From: Mycobacterium sp. 852014-52450_SCH5900713
Lineage (GTDB): Bacteria; Actinomycetota; Actinomycetes; Mycobacteriales; Mycobacteriaceae
NCBI RefSeq assembly: GCF_001667075.1
Contig: NZ_LZIL01000053.1
Location: forward strand, 62,001-126,000
Direction of reading: 5' to 3'
Length of the DNA stretch: 64,000 nt
In this document: positions 50,071 through 58,053 of the stretch, in pieces
Layout: the number at the start of each line of letters is the position of its first letter
Position numbering within the stretch: the stretch's first letter is position 1
Notes under the pieces: generated by a model
Seen by the model: only the letters and a program-made list of their open reading frames with translations
Told to the model about the DNA's origin: nothing
Databases searched by the model: none
Made by a program: the position numbers and the translations under genes

Positions 50071-51288
50071 TCAGTCGTCCTTTCGAGGATGCGGAGGTCC
50101 CGCGGCGGAAGGGCCCTTGGTCACCTGGCTCCGTGACGCGAACGCGCCCGCGACCGAGGCGGCCGCGATGGTCAACAAGGCGCCGAACATCAACGCCGAC
50201 GCTTCGCCCGCGACGAGCAGGTGTTCCTGGGTGCCGATGGCGGCCGCGGCCACCGGCACCCCGAGCTGCCCGGCCGAAAGCACCGCCAGGGTGAGCGGCT
50301 GGCCGAGCAGCCTGCCGGCGCAGTGTGCCAGCACGGCCCCGAGCCCCAGTCCCGCGCCGAGCAGGATGAGCTTCGGGTGCGCACCGAGCTCGCGCACCTG
50401 TAGGGAAGCGCCCAGCCAGACGAAGAACAGCGGGCTGAAAAACCCCTCGGTGATTCCGAACAGCTGGCGCGCCAACCGTCGCGGTTCGCCGACCATGGCG
50501 ACCACCAGGCCCACCGCGAAGCCCGCCAGCATGACGGACACGTGCGTGCTCATGGCGAGGGCCGCGAGGGCGAACAGCACGATGAGGTTGGTGCGCAATT
50601 CCAGGGCGAACCGCCGATTCTCGGAGTAAACGTGCATCCGGCGGCGCCAGCCCTTGGCGTCGGAGGCGCGCAGCAGCACGTAGAACACCCCCGCACACGC
50701 GGCCACGGCCAGCGCGCCGAGCGCGGCGGTGGGCGCATGCCGGAGGTCAATCACCAACGGTAGCAAGACAATACAGGCGGCATCCGCAATAGCGATCTGC
50801 GCCGTAACGGCAATCACCTGCGGCCCCTGTAATCGCAGGGAATCGATCACCGGCAGCGCCAGCGCCGCCGACGACGAGGCCATCAGCACGGCGTACATCG
50901 CCGCGTGGCCGGTGCCGAAGGCAGCCGCCAATCCGGCCCCGAGCGCCACCGCGACGGCGCCACCCAGCGCCGCCCGCGCCAGCGCCTGCGGTAGCGACGC
51001 GCGCAGTGCGGTGGCGCCGACCGGGACATGGGTGCCCACGACGAACATGACCAACGCGAAGCCGATGTTGGCGAGCAGCTGAAACGTCGGGTTGGTGACA
51101 TCGACGACGCCCAAACCGGTCCGGCCGACGACGAGGCCCGCGACCAGCTCGCCGATGATCACCGGTATCCGAAGGCGCGGCAGCGCCGCCAGCAGCGGAC
51201 CGGCCAATCCGATCGCGGTCAGCAGCGCCAGGGTGTGGAAGCCGAACCCCGGCACGTCAACGGTCCCTGCGTGCAAGCACGAGGACAT
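50071..51288 (-). CDS. cation:proton antiporter, CPA2/KefB type membrane part
   Basis: A 405-residue polytopic membrane protein with about 12 helices, typical of Na+/H+ or K+/H+ exchangers: LRIPVIIGELVAGLVVGRTGLG, ASSSAALALPVIDSL and FFSPLFFVWLGASL. It lacks the C-terminal TrkA-N nucleotide domain of full KefB proteins. It may regulate internal pH or potassium. ATG 51288 has only a weak ribosome site. It follows the MCE gene on the same strand by 23 bases. Confidence 0.87.
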   Translation of the reverse strand: MSSCLHAGTVDVPGFGFHTLALLTAIGLAGPLLAALPRLRIPVIIGELVAGLVVGRTGLGVVDVTNPTFQLLANIGFALVMFVVGTHVPVGATALRASLPQALARAALGGAVAVALGAGLAAAFGTGHAAMYAVLMASSSAALALPVIDSLRLQGPQVIAVTAQIAIADAACIVLLPLVIDLRHAPTAALGALAVAACAGVFYVLLRASDAKGWRRRMHVYSENRRFALELRTNLIVLFALAALAMSTHVSVMLAGFAVGLVVAMVGEPRRLARQLFGITEGFFSPLFFVWLGASLQVRELGAHPKLILLGAGLGLGAVLAHCAGRLLGQPLTLAVLSAGQLGVPVAAAAIGTQEHLLVAGEASALMFGALLTIAAASVAGAFASRSQVTKGPSAAGPPHPRKDD

Positions 51289-51311
51289 TCTGCATTCTTC
51301 GCGGCGCAGTT

Positions 51312-52547
51312 CTAGGGATTGATCGTGTTATCCCCGACCTGGCGGCCCCAGACGTATTCGATCGCGTACGGCGATCCGGTGTCGAGGTGGTTGTAGGGGG
51401 CGATGCTGTTACCGGTGTCCATCACCAATTCGGGTGCGGGCCAAAGGTGTCGGGTGATGGGCTGCCAGCAACCCGGGGCGCCCCCCGGGCCGCCGCGCGC
51501 GTTCACCCGCGGCAGGTTTTCCGGGTAGCTGTACGGGTTCGGCGCGCCGCCGACGACGCCGGCCAGCCCGCCGACCAGGCTGGCAAGGGTGGCCACCGCC
51601 GAGACCGGGTTGGCCAGCAGCCCCAACCCGGACAGCGCCTCGGTGTTCATATTCAACGAGTAGCCGTTGAAACCGCCCTCGGCCGCGCCCGTGGCGGCCA
51701 GCGCATCGTTTTCGTTGCGCAGCAAGCAATAGATCTCGGGGCTGTAGGTGTCCAGCAGCTGGGCCGTGGGCATCAGGTCGGCGGCGCCGCGCGCCAGGTA
51801 CGGGCCGCCCCGGTTGAAGATGTCGGCGCCGGTATTGCCGAACCCGGCCGCCGACAACAGCGCCTGGTCCAGATCCTTCTGCTGTTGGTTGACCGTCCGC
51901 GAGGTGATCACCGCGTTGTTCAGGAAATCGAACAGGTCCGGCGCCGCGTTGGCGTAGGTGTCGCCCAGCCCGGCGAGCTGCTGAATGTCATGACGCGCCT
52001 GCGGCAGCTGCGGATTGACGTCATCGAGGATCGCGTTGGCGTTGACCACCGACTGGCCGAACTTGTCACCCAGCCCGGTCAGCGCCTGGGCGGCCGCGCT
52101 CAGCGTGAGGTTCAGCTTGACCGGATCCACCTTCTCGTTGATCGACACGATCGTCTGGAACAGGGTGTTGATCTCGGTGGTCACCGAGCGCGCGTCGATC
52201 ACCATATGCGGCGCAATCCGTTGGGGCGACGGGTTTTGCGGCGTTGTCAACGAGACGTACTTGCCGCCGAACACCGTGGTCGCCTTGATGTCGGCGTTCA
52301 CGTTGGCCGGAATCAGCGACAGGTATCGCGGGTAGACCTCCAGCGTGAACTTGGCGGCCGGCTTGCCGTCACGCACCGTCTCCGCGATGTTGCCCACCCG
52401 GCCGATCTCGACCCCGTTGTAGGTGACCTTCGAGCCCGGATCCATCACCAGCCCGGCCCGCGACGCCAGCATCGTCAACTTCGTCTTCGGCGTGAACCCA
52501 CCGCGGAACTGCACGTACACGAGGGTGAAGACGACGGCCAAGACCAC
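51312..52547 (-). CDS. MCE family protein, 5' end uncertain
   Basis: Membrane-anchored MlaD/MCE-domain protein of at least 411 residues, part of lipid-import systems when in an operon. The MCE domain starts after the membrane segment (FRGGFTPKTKLTMLASRAGLVMDPGSKVTYNGVEIGRVG in parts); the tail is Gly/Pro-rich. The conserved frame continues upstream of GTG 52547 through RWISVAVLVVL and LVTTSSPVQIN but contains no ATG, GTG or TTG before a stop at 52634. ATG 52635 would fit after loss of one G in the GGGG run (52628-52631). It stands alone with no YrbE or other Mce genes. Confidence 0.8.
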   Translation of the reverse strand: MVLAVVFTLVYVQFRGGFTPKTKLTMLASRAGLVMDPGSKVTYNGVEIGRVGNIAETVRDGKPAAKFTLEVYPRYLSLIPANVNADIKATTVFGGKYVSLTTPQNPSPQRIAPHMVIDARSVTTEINTLFQTIVSINEKVDPVKLNLTLSAAAQALTGLGDKFGQSVVNANAILDDVNPQLPQARHDIQQLAGLGDTYANAAPDLFDFLNNAVITSRTVNQQQKDLDQALLSAAGFGNTGADIFNRGGPYLARGAADLMPTAQLLDTYSPEIYCLLRNENDALAATGAAEGGFNGYSLNMNTEALSGLGLLANPVSAVATLASLVGGLAGVVGGAPNPYSYPENLPRVNARGGPGGAPGCWQPITRHLWPAPELVMDTGNSIAPYNHLDTGSPYAIEYVWGRQVGDNTINP

Positions 52548-52740
52548 CAGAACGGCGACGGAGATCCACCGGTACGGCGGGAGGCGCTGGGAATTGATTT
52601 GTACCGGGGAAGACGTTGTTACCAGCGCCCCTCATCTCTGCGCCGTGGCCCGGTGCCGCGGCGATCCTTCCCCTAGCAGGGGCCCTGTACACATATGCAA
52701 TAACGAAGTCCACAGGAATGTACCTTGGCGGTCATCGTTA

Positions 52741-52758
52741 TGCGAACCGCCGTTCGCA
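52741..52758. promoter_or_regulatory. LexA/SOS-like palindrome TGCGAAC-N4-GTTCGCA
   Basis: Perfect seven-base arms around CGCC. The core CGAAC-N4-GTTCG equals that of the mycobacterial SOS box (TCGAAC-N4-GTTCGA), with the outermost base changed on each side. It is 48 bases before the glutathione peroxidase start and may regulate that gene or the divergent MCE gene. Confidence 0.45.
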
Positions 52759-52806
52759 CAATCGGTGTCTGGCTGGTTGCGGCCACCGTGCGTTAGCGTC
52801 GTCGGC

Positions 52807-53295
52807 GTGACCCTCAACGACATCCCCTTGACCACCCTCGACGGCCGGCCGACCACATTGGCCGAATTGGCCGACGGCGCAACGCTGGTCGTCAACGTCG
52901 CCTCGAAGTGTGGCCTGACTCCGCAATACACGGCGCTGGAGAAACTGGCCGAGGACTACGGCGGTCGAGGCCTGACCGTCGTCGGCGTCCCCTGCAACCA
53001 GTTCATGGGCCAGGAGCCGGGCACGGCTGAGGAGATCCGGGAGTTCTGCTCGACGACGTACGGCGTGACCTTCCCGCTGCTGGCGAAGACGGACGTCAAC
53101 GGCGGCGACCGCCACCCGCTCTACGCCGAGTTGACCAAAGCCGCCGATTCCGCCGGCGAGGCGGGAGACATCCAGTGGAACTTCGAAAAGTTCCTCATCG
53201 CGCCCGACGGTGAGGTGGTTCGGCGATTCCGGCCCCGCACCCCGCCCGACGCCCCCGAGGTGATCAGCGCCATCGAGGCTGTGCTGCCCCGATAG
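52807..53295 (+). CDS. glutathione peroxidase family thiol peroxidase
   Basis: A 162-residue peroxidase, Cys-type. Catalytic Cys35 (SKCGLTPQYT), Gln69 (FMGQEPG) and Trp124-Asn125 (IQWNFEKF) form the usual tetrad. A Cys at 81 (EFCSTTYG) could resolve the disulfide. Mycobacteria lack glutathione, so the reductant is probably thioredoxin. GTG 52807 is the plausible start before VTLNDIPL. The frame upstream overlaps the spacer and MCE gene and is not used. Confidence 0.9.
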   Translation: MTLNDIPLTTLDGRPTTLAELADGATLVVNVASKCGLTPQYTALEKLAEDYGGRGLTVVGVPCNQFMGQEPGTAEEIREFCSTTYGVTFPLLAKTDVNGGDRHPLYAELTKAADSAGEAGDIQWNFEKFLIAPDGEVVRRFRPRTPPDAPEVISAIEAVLPR

Positions 53296-53345
53296 GCCGC
53301 ATGAAAGAGCTTGGTGGGCCTTAATCCACCCCGTTTCGCCCGGGC

Positions 53346-53365
53346 GAGTGGTCGAAAGTCCTCCG
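53346..53365 (+). promoter_or_regulatory. possible DosR box before DUF2267 gene
   Basis: Core TGGTC-GAAA-GTCCT at 53349-53362; on the other strand it reads AGGACTTTCGACCA, which agrees in 11 of 14 bases with the box at 35539. It is 79 bases before ATG 53442. Confidence 0.5.
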
Positions 53366-53441
53366 GCGCGGAGTCCATCGCCCCTTCTTCGCTGCAGGCG
53401 CGCTGGAGTTGACTGGTCCTCGAATCAAGCCGGAGGCGACC

Positions 53442-53873
53442 ATGTCGACGAAAACCAAGGTGGCAGCGCTCGATCACGCAATCGATGCCGCACACACGTG
53501 GGTCAACGATGTGGCCAAGGAATTCGACACGGAGGATCGCGAGTTCGCCTACCGAGTGCTGAGGGCCTGGCTACACACGCTGCGCGATCGGCTCACGGTT
53601 GAGGCGAGCGCCCACTTTGCGGCGCAGCTTCCCGACCTGATCAGGGGCGTCTTCTACCAGGCATGGAATCCCACTGCCGTCCCGGACAAGTACGACGCCA
53701 AGGCCTACGCCGTCCGATTCTCGCGCGAGGCGAACATCGCACTCGACGACGTCGGGACAGCCGCCGCGGCCACCACCGCGGCCGTCTTACACCATCTGCC
53801 GGTTGCCCAGATCGACAAGGCGCTGGGTCAGCTCCCCTTGGAAATTCGCAAGATACTGCAGCCCCAGCGGTGA
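53442..53873 (+). CDS. DUF2267 family protein
   Basis: A 143-residue all-helical protein of the DUF2267 family (start ALDHAIDAAHTWVNDVAKEF, then YRVLRAWLHTLRDRLTVEASAHFAAQLP). Members appear near USP and redox genes in actinobacteria; the role is unknown. ATG 53442 follows CCGGAGGCGACC; the frame to 53409 is not needed. It is followed by a USP gene 55 bases away. Confidence 0.85.
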   Translation: MSTKTKVAALDHAIDAAHTWVNDVAKEFDTEDREFAYRVLRAWLHTLRDRLTVEASAHFAAQLPDLIRGVFYQAWNPTAVPDKYDAKAYAVRFSREANIALDDVGTAAAATTAAVLHHLPVAQIDKALGQLPLEIRKILQPQR

Positions 53874-53928
53874 ATCGATGCGCGTCACCCAATTCCTAGT
53901 CGCTTAACGAGAGAAGCAGGGGAACGAC

Positions 53929-54816
53929 ATGTCCGGGCACGAAACCCATCGTGGCATTTTGGTCGGCGTTGACGGATCAGCCTCGTCGATGGCGGCGGTC
54001 GAATGGGCGGCTCGCGATGCGGCGCTACGCAATGTGCCGCTGACCCTCATGCACGTCATCGCACCGGTGGTGCCGACGGTGGCGCGGTGGCCGGCGATTC
54101 CGATTCCTCAAGACCACTTCGAGCGGCAGGACGAAAAGGCACGGCAAATTCTCGAAGACGCGCGCAAGGTCGTCACCGACGGCACCGCCGACCATGGGCC
54201 ACCGTTCGTGTACAGCGTGGTGGTACGTGGCCCGACCGTTTCCACGCTCGTCAATGAATCCAAGATCGCGGACATGATGGTCGTGGGATACCGGGGCGAA
54301 GGCGCGTTCAGCCGGGTCCCGTTCGGCTCGGCCAGCACTGGCCTCGTCAACTATGCGCACTGCCCGGTCGCGGTCGTCCATGAGGAGGCCCCGCCGCGCC
54401 CGCAGGCTCCGGTGCTGGTGGGAATCGATGGTTCGGCGGCGTCAAAACTGGCGGCGGAGATCGCCTTTGATGAGGCCTCCCGCCGGGGCGTGGAGCTGGT
54501 GGCACTGCATGCGTGGTCGGACGTCAGCATGTCGGAAGTGCCAGGTCTGGATCTCGAGATGATGGAAGTGCAGGCACAACAGGCCCTCGCCGAGTGGCTC
54601 GCCGGATTCCAGGAGCGCTACCCCGATGTCAGGGTGCGACATCTGGTGGCGTGCGACCAGCCGGCTCGTCAACTGATCGAGCACTCGGAGTCCGCACAAC
54701 TCGTCGTCGTCGGCAGTCACGGTCGCGGCGGGTTCGCCGGCATGCTGCTGGGCTCGGTGAGCACGGCCGTCGCGCATGCGGCGCAATCGGTGGTGATCGT
54801 CTCTCGCGAGTCGTAG
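53929..54816 (+). CDS. universal stress protein, tandem USP domains
   Basis: A 295-residue tandem USP: domain 1 VGVDGSASSMAAVEWA with VGYRGEGAFSRVPFGS, domain 2 VGIDGSAASKLAAEIA with VGSHGRGGFAGMLLGS. It is close to the USPs at 12558 and 18602. ATG 53929 follows AGCAGGGGAACGAC. A strong palindromic terminator follows. Confidence 0.92.
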   Translation: MSGHETHRGILVGVDGSASSMAAVEWAARDAALRNVPLTLMHVIAPVVPTVARWPAIPIPQDHFERQDEKARQILEDARKVVTDGTADHGPPFVYSVVVRGPTVSTLVNESKIADMMVVGYRGEGAFSRVPFGSASTGLVNYAHCPVAVVHEEAPPRPQAPVLVGIDGSAASKLAAEIAFDEASRRGVELVALHAWSDVSMSEVPGLDLEMMEVQAQQALAEWLAGFQERYPDVRVRHLVACDQPARQLIEHSESAQLVVVGSHGRGGFAGMLLGSVSTAVAHAAQSVVIVSRES

Positions 54817-54843
54817 CGGCGCAAAACTCACTCACACGTGGCA

Positions 54844-54881
54844 CGAAACGGCCCCCAGAAAATTTTCTGGGGGCCGTTTCG
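54844..54881. terminator. perfect 38-base palindrome, bidirectional terminator
   Basis: The 38 bases form a perfect 19-base-pair inverted repeat with the centre AAAATTTT; the half-site starts CGAAACGGCCCCCAG. It lies between the USP gene (plus) and the initiator tRNA (minus), where it can stop transcription from both sides. An AAAA/TTTT centre and a TTT within the outer arm give partial U-tracts in both directions. Confidence 0.8.
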
Positions 54882-54883
54882 CT

Positions 54884-54960
54884 TGGTAGCGGGGACAGGA
54901 TTCGAACCTGCGACCTCTGGGTTATGAGCCCAGCGAGCTACCGAGCTGCTCCACCCCGCG
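54884..54960 (-). tRNA. initiator tRNA-Met (CAU)
   Basis: A 77-base tRNA on the minus strand with encoded CCA at its 3' end. The anticodon loop is CTCATAA, with anticodon CAT. The anticodon stem has three G-C pairs (GGG/CCC) next to the loop, and the first base pair (C1-U72) is mismatched; both are marks of initiator rather than elongator tRNA. The T loop GTTCGAATC is normal. No integrase or att repeat is seen next to it. Confidence 0.92.
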
Positions 54961-55029
54961 TTGGTGAATGCCAGGTTACCGAACCCGCAGCACGGCGACC
55001 AAATCGCGGGCTCAGCGGGGGTGCGGCGG

Positions 55030-55087
55030 CGAGATTGCCGTCATAGTCGTGAATCGGGCGCCGACCACGACCATGACCGCAATCTCG
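55030..55087. repeat. palindromic repeat (CGAGATTGC...GCAATCTCG), copy 2
   Basis: Arms 55030-55051 and 55066-55087 are 22 bases each with two mismatches around a 14-base loop. It shares the outer CGAGATTGC/GCAATCTCG with copy 1 at 7896. It lies between the tRNA and the 3' end of the cupin gene. Confidence 0.65.
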
Positions 55088-55101
55088 GCGTGAAAACCCG
55101 C

Positions 55102-55638
55102 TCAGTGCGATGGCTGGTTCAGCCCGTACCGCCGCGCGATGTCGTCCATCCAATCCGGTGACCCGTAGGTCAGCCCGTACTTGTCGGCCAGCTCGCCGAA
55201 CTCCGGCGACTCGTGCAGGACCTTGCCGACCGGGTCGTCGGCGTGCTCGACGAGCAGCTCCCCGAGCTCGCGGAAATAGCTCTCGAATCCGCCCGGGGTG
55301 ATGACTTCGATGATGCGGCCCGGCTCGCTGCCGGCGTTCCACATCGCGTGCATCTGACCGCGGGGCTTGGTGATGTAGCCGCCCGGGCCCAGAACCACTT
55401 CGCTGTCGTCGGAGCGGAAGCCGATCTCACCGGCCAACACGATCGAGTGCTCGTCCTCGCGGGTGTGCATGTGCGCGGCGGTGAGCAGGCCGACTTCGAA
55501 CGGGTGCTCGACGATGGATACCTCACCCCCGTTGGTCTTGCTGGACAGTTTGAACACCGCCCCGAATCCGGGGAGGGCGACGTACTCACCCTCCCCCGGC
55601 TGCACCACGGTGACTCCGATTTCGTTCGCGTTGGTCAT
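55102..55638 (-). CDS. cupin domain protein
   Basis: A 178-residue protein with a cupin barrel: metal-site motif AAHMHTREDEHSIVLAGEIGF has two His and a Glu, and a second motif lies in PRGQMHAMWNAG. Small cupins act as dioxygenases, isomerases or sensors; the substrate is not clear. ATG 55638 overlaps the nitroreductase stop (ATGA), so the two are coupled. Confidence 0.85.
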   Translation of the reverse strand: MTNANEIGVTVVQPGEGEYVALPGFGAVFKLSSKTNGGEVSIVEHPFEVGLLTAAHMHTREDEHSIVLAGEIGFRSDDSEVVLGPGGYITKPRGQMHAMWNAGSEPGRIIEVITPGGFESYFRELGELLVEHADDPVGKVLHESPEFGELADKYGLTYGSPDWMDDIARRYGLNQPSH

Positions 55639-56318
55639 TTGGCGTTCCTCTGAGATGGCCACAAGGGCTGCGGCACTTCCACACCGAACGGTTTGCCCCA
55701 GCCGTTGCGGGAGGAAACCTCGTGCACGGGGCGCCGATTGGCCGCGACACCCCACTTGCCCCGGGGATAGCCGAGGGCCAGCATGGCCGACATCTCCCAG
55801 CCTTCCCCGACGGGCACGCCCAGCAGTTCGTTCACCTCGTCCGTGAAATTGCGGAGCACCATCGTCATGACGCCGCCGACACCCTCGGCCCGGGCGGCGA
55901 GCAACGCGCTCCAGATCGCCGGGTAGATGTTGGCGCCGCCCAGATCGTCGATGGCAAAGACGAAGAGCAGCAAGGGGATTTCTTCGAAATGATCGGCCAG
56001 GTAGTTTCCCGAGCCCTGCATTCGGCGCATCGTCTCGGCGTGCGCGGTCGGGTCCGCACCCGGGGCGGTCGCCGCCATCGGTCCGGCCCCCGAGCTGAAC
56101 TTCTCGTACTCGATGGCGCGGGCCTGCCGGAACAGTTGGGCGAACTCGCGGATGAGTTCCGGATCGTCCACGGCCACGAAGTGCCAACGCTGAGTGTTGC
56201 CCCCGTTGGGAGCCCGAACGGCCGCATCGAGGATGCGGGCCTGCGTCTCCAGCGGGATCGGGTCCGGGCGCAGCCGCCGCATCATCCGGGTGGTGTACAG
56301 CGCTTCGTAGATATCCAT
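55635..56318 (-). CDS. nitroreductase family flavoprotein
   Basis: A 227-residue nitroreductase of the single-domain type, different from the Acg proteins. The start MDIYEALYTTRMMRRLRPDPI has the FMN-binding Arg pattern, followed by AVRAPNGGNTQRWHF and GVGGVMTMV. It reduces nitro groups, quinones or similar with FMN. ATG 56318 follows GGAAGGGAGCGGACAA. It lies 17 bases after the HD-domain gene and overlaps the cupin. Confidence 0.9.
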   Translation of the reverse strand: MDIYEALYTTRMMRRLRPDPIPLETQARILDAAVRAPNGGNTQRWHFVAVDDPELIREFAQLFRQARAIEYEKFSSGAGPMAATAPGADPTAHAETMRRMQGSGNYLADHFEEIPLLLFVFAIDDLGGANIYPAIWSALLAARAEGVGGVMTMVLRNFTDEVNELLGVPVGEGWEMSAMLALGYPRGKWGVAANRRPVHEVSSRNGWGKPFGVEVPQPLWPSQRNAK

Positions 56319-56335
56319 TTGTCCGCTCCCTTCCG

Positions 56336-56986
56336 CTATTCGGGCCACCTGTTGTTGAGGATGATGTCGACGAAGTCGGCGCGTTCGAAGCCGGCATCGA
56401 AGTGCGCCAGCACGTCGGCGTTCATGGTGCCGAAGGTGGTCTGCGGGCGGTGCTTCATGCCGTCGTTGAACGCCGCGAGGATGCGGTTCTTGAAGTCGGG
56501 CCGCGGGTGGGCGGCGGTCACCGCGGCGAGGGCGTCGGGGGCAAGGGATTCGCGGCCGACGCCGACCACGTCGACCTCGACGCCGGCTTGCAGCAAGGCG
56601 ACCTCGGGTGCCAGGAATTCGGGCACACCCGGCGTGGTGTGCAGGGCGATGCCAAGCCACACCTTGTCGGCGTCGGCCTGGTCGACACCGCGGGCGGTCA
56701 GGAAGTCTCGGGCCGCGTCGGCCCCGTCGACCTCGAAGCGGACCGTGGAGGTGCGGTAGCGCTCGGTGAGCCCGATGTCGTGGAACATCGCGCCGACGTA
56801 GAGCAACTCCAGGTCGGGTTGCAGGCCGCGCCGCAGGCCCTGCAGCGCGCCGAAGAGGAACACCCGCCGCGAGTGGTTGAACAGCAGGTCGTCCTCGGCA
56901 TCGCGGATGAACTCGGTGGCCTCGCGCACCAGCGGCGAGTCGGGGATGCGGATGCCGGCGATGGTTTCGATGGATTGGGTGGTCAT
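56336..56986 (-). CDS. HD domain phosphohydrolase-like protein
   Basis: A 216-residue HD-domain protein. The metal motif is split as NHSRRVF, then GAMFHDIGL (His-Asp pair) and the later ALHTTPG, a common arrangement in cyanamide hydratase-like or DUF HD proteins. The reaction is unknown. ATG 56986 is the start; the open frame to 57061 overlaps the divergent regulator's start. It heads the HD-nitroreductase-cupin unit. Confidence 0.85.
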   Translation of the reverse strand: MTTQSIETIAGIRIPDSPLVREATEFIRDAEDDLLFNHSRRVFLFGALQGLRRGLQPDLELLYVGAMFHDIGLTERYRTSTVRFEVDGADAARDFLTARGVDQADADKVWLGIALHTTPGVPEFLAPEVALLQAGVEVDVVGVGRESLAPDALAAVTAAHPRPDFKNRILAAFNDGMKHRPQTTFGTMNADVLAHFDAGFERADFVDIILNNRWPE

Positions 56987-57060
56987 AACCGCAAGTGTGC
57001 GGCCGAACGCGCTCAATGACCGTGGGCGTTCGGGCCGTCCTGTCCACAGAAAGCGACACA

Positions 57061-58050
57061 ATGTGTTGCGTGGGTGAAGCGGGAGCGCGTTCGCGCGTGG
57101 TGGTGATCGTCGTCTTCGACGACGTGACGCTGTTGGACGTCGCGGGAGCGGGCGAAGTGTTCGTCGAGGCGAACCGGTTCGGCGCCGACTACGAGCTCAA
57201 GATCGCGTCGGTGGACGGACGGGACGTGACAACGTCGATCGGCAGTCGACTGGGCGTCACCGACAGCATCGCGTCGATCGAATCCGCCGATACCGTTCTG
57301 GTCGCCGGCAGCGACCACCTGCCCCGGCGGCCGGTCGACCCCGCGCTCGTCGAGGCCGTCAGGTCGGTGGCGACGCGGTCCCGGCGGATGGCATCCATTT
57401 GCACGGGTTCGTTCATCCTCGCGCAGGCCGGCCTGCTCAGCGGCCGGCGCGCCACCACGCATTGGAACGAAACCCGGGTGTTGGCCCGGGCCTTTCGCGA
57501 TGTCACCGTCGAGCCGGACGCGATCTTCGTCCGCGACGGCAACGTCTTCACCTCGGCCGGGATCTCGTCGGGCATCGACCTGGCGCTGGCGCTGGTCGAG
57601 ATGGATTACGGAACCGAACTGGTCCGCAACGTGGCCCGGTGGCTGGTCGTCTACCTCAAACGTGCGGGGGGACAATCACAATTCTCGGTACTGGTGGAGG
57701 CCGATCCGCCGCCGCAGTCGCCGCTGCGCGCGGTCATCGACGCCGTCGCGGCCGACCCGGCCGCGAACCACAGCGTGAAATCCCTTGCCTCCCGGGCGTC
57801 GCTGAGCACCCGGCAGCTGACCCGGCTCTTCCAATCCGAGCTGGGGATGACGCCGGCCCGCTACGTCGAGCTGGTTCGGATCGATTTCGCCCGTGCCGCA
57901 CTGGAATCCGGCCGGTCTGTCAGCGAGACCGCGGGCATTGCCGGCTTCGGCAGCAACGAAACGCTGCGCCGGGTGTTCGTCAACCACCTGGGCATCAGCC
58001 CGAAGACCTATCGGGAAAGGTTCCGAACGGCCGGATTAGCAGGGGCCTGA
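57061..58050 (+). CDS. GlxA-type AraC regulator (DJ-1/PfpI domain plus HTH)
   Basis: A 329-residue transcription factor. The N-terminal DJ-1/PfpI-like domain (about 10-180) has VVIVVFDDVTLLDVAGAGEVF and the nucleophile-elbow-like MASICTGSFILAQAGLL with a Cys. The C-terminal AraC HTH pair (about 225-325) has SLASRASLSTRQLTRLFQSELGMTPARYV and FGSNETLRRVFVNHLG. It is divergent from the HD-nitroreductase-cupin unit, which it probably controls. ATG 57061 (MCCVGEAG) is a plausible start, with GTG 57070 as an alternative. Confidence 0.9.
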   Translation: MCCVGEAGARSRVVVIVVFDDVTLLDVAGAGEVFVEANRFGADYELKIASVDGRDVTTSIGSRLGVTDSIASIESADTVLVAGSDHLPRRPVDPALVEAVRSVATRSRRMASICTGSFILAQAGLLSGRRATTHWNETRVLARAFRDVTVEPDAIFVRDGNVFTSAGISSGIDLALALVEMDYGTELVRNVARWLVVYLKRAGGQSQFSVLVEADPPPQSPLRAVIDAVAADPAANHSVKSLASRASLSTRQLTRLFQSELGMTPARYVELVRIDFARAALESGRSVSETAGIAGFGSNETLRRVFVNHLGISPKTYRERFRTAGLAGA

Positions 58051-58053
58051 GTC

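Noticed and set aside
54884..55101. tRNA gene as a phage or island attachment site
   Set aside because: No integrase, no direct repeat of the tRNA 3' end and no composition change is seen.
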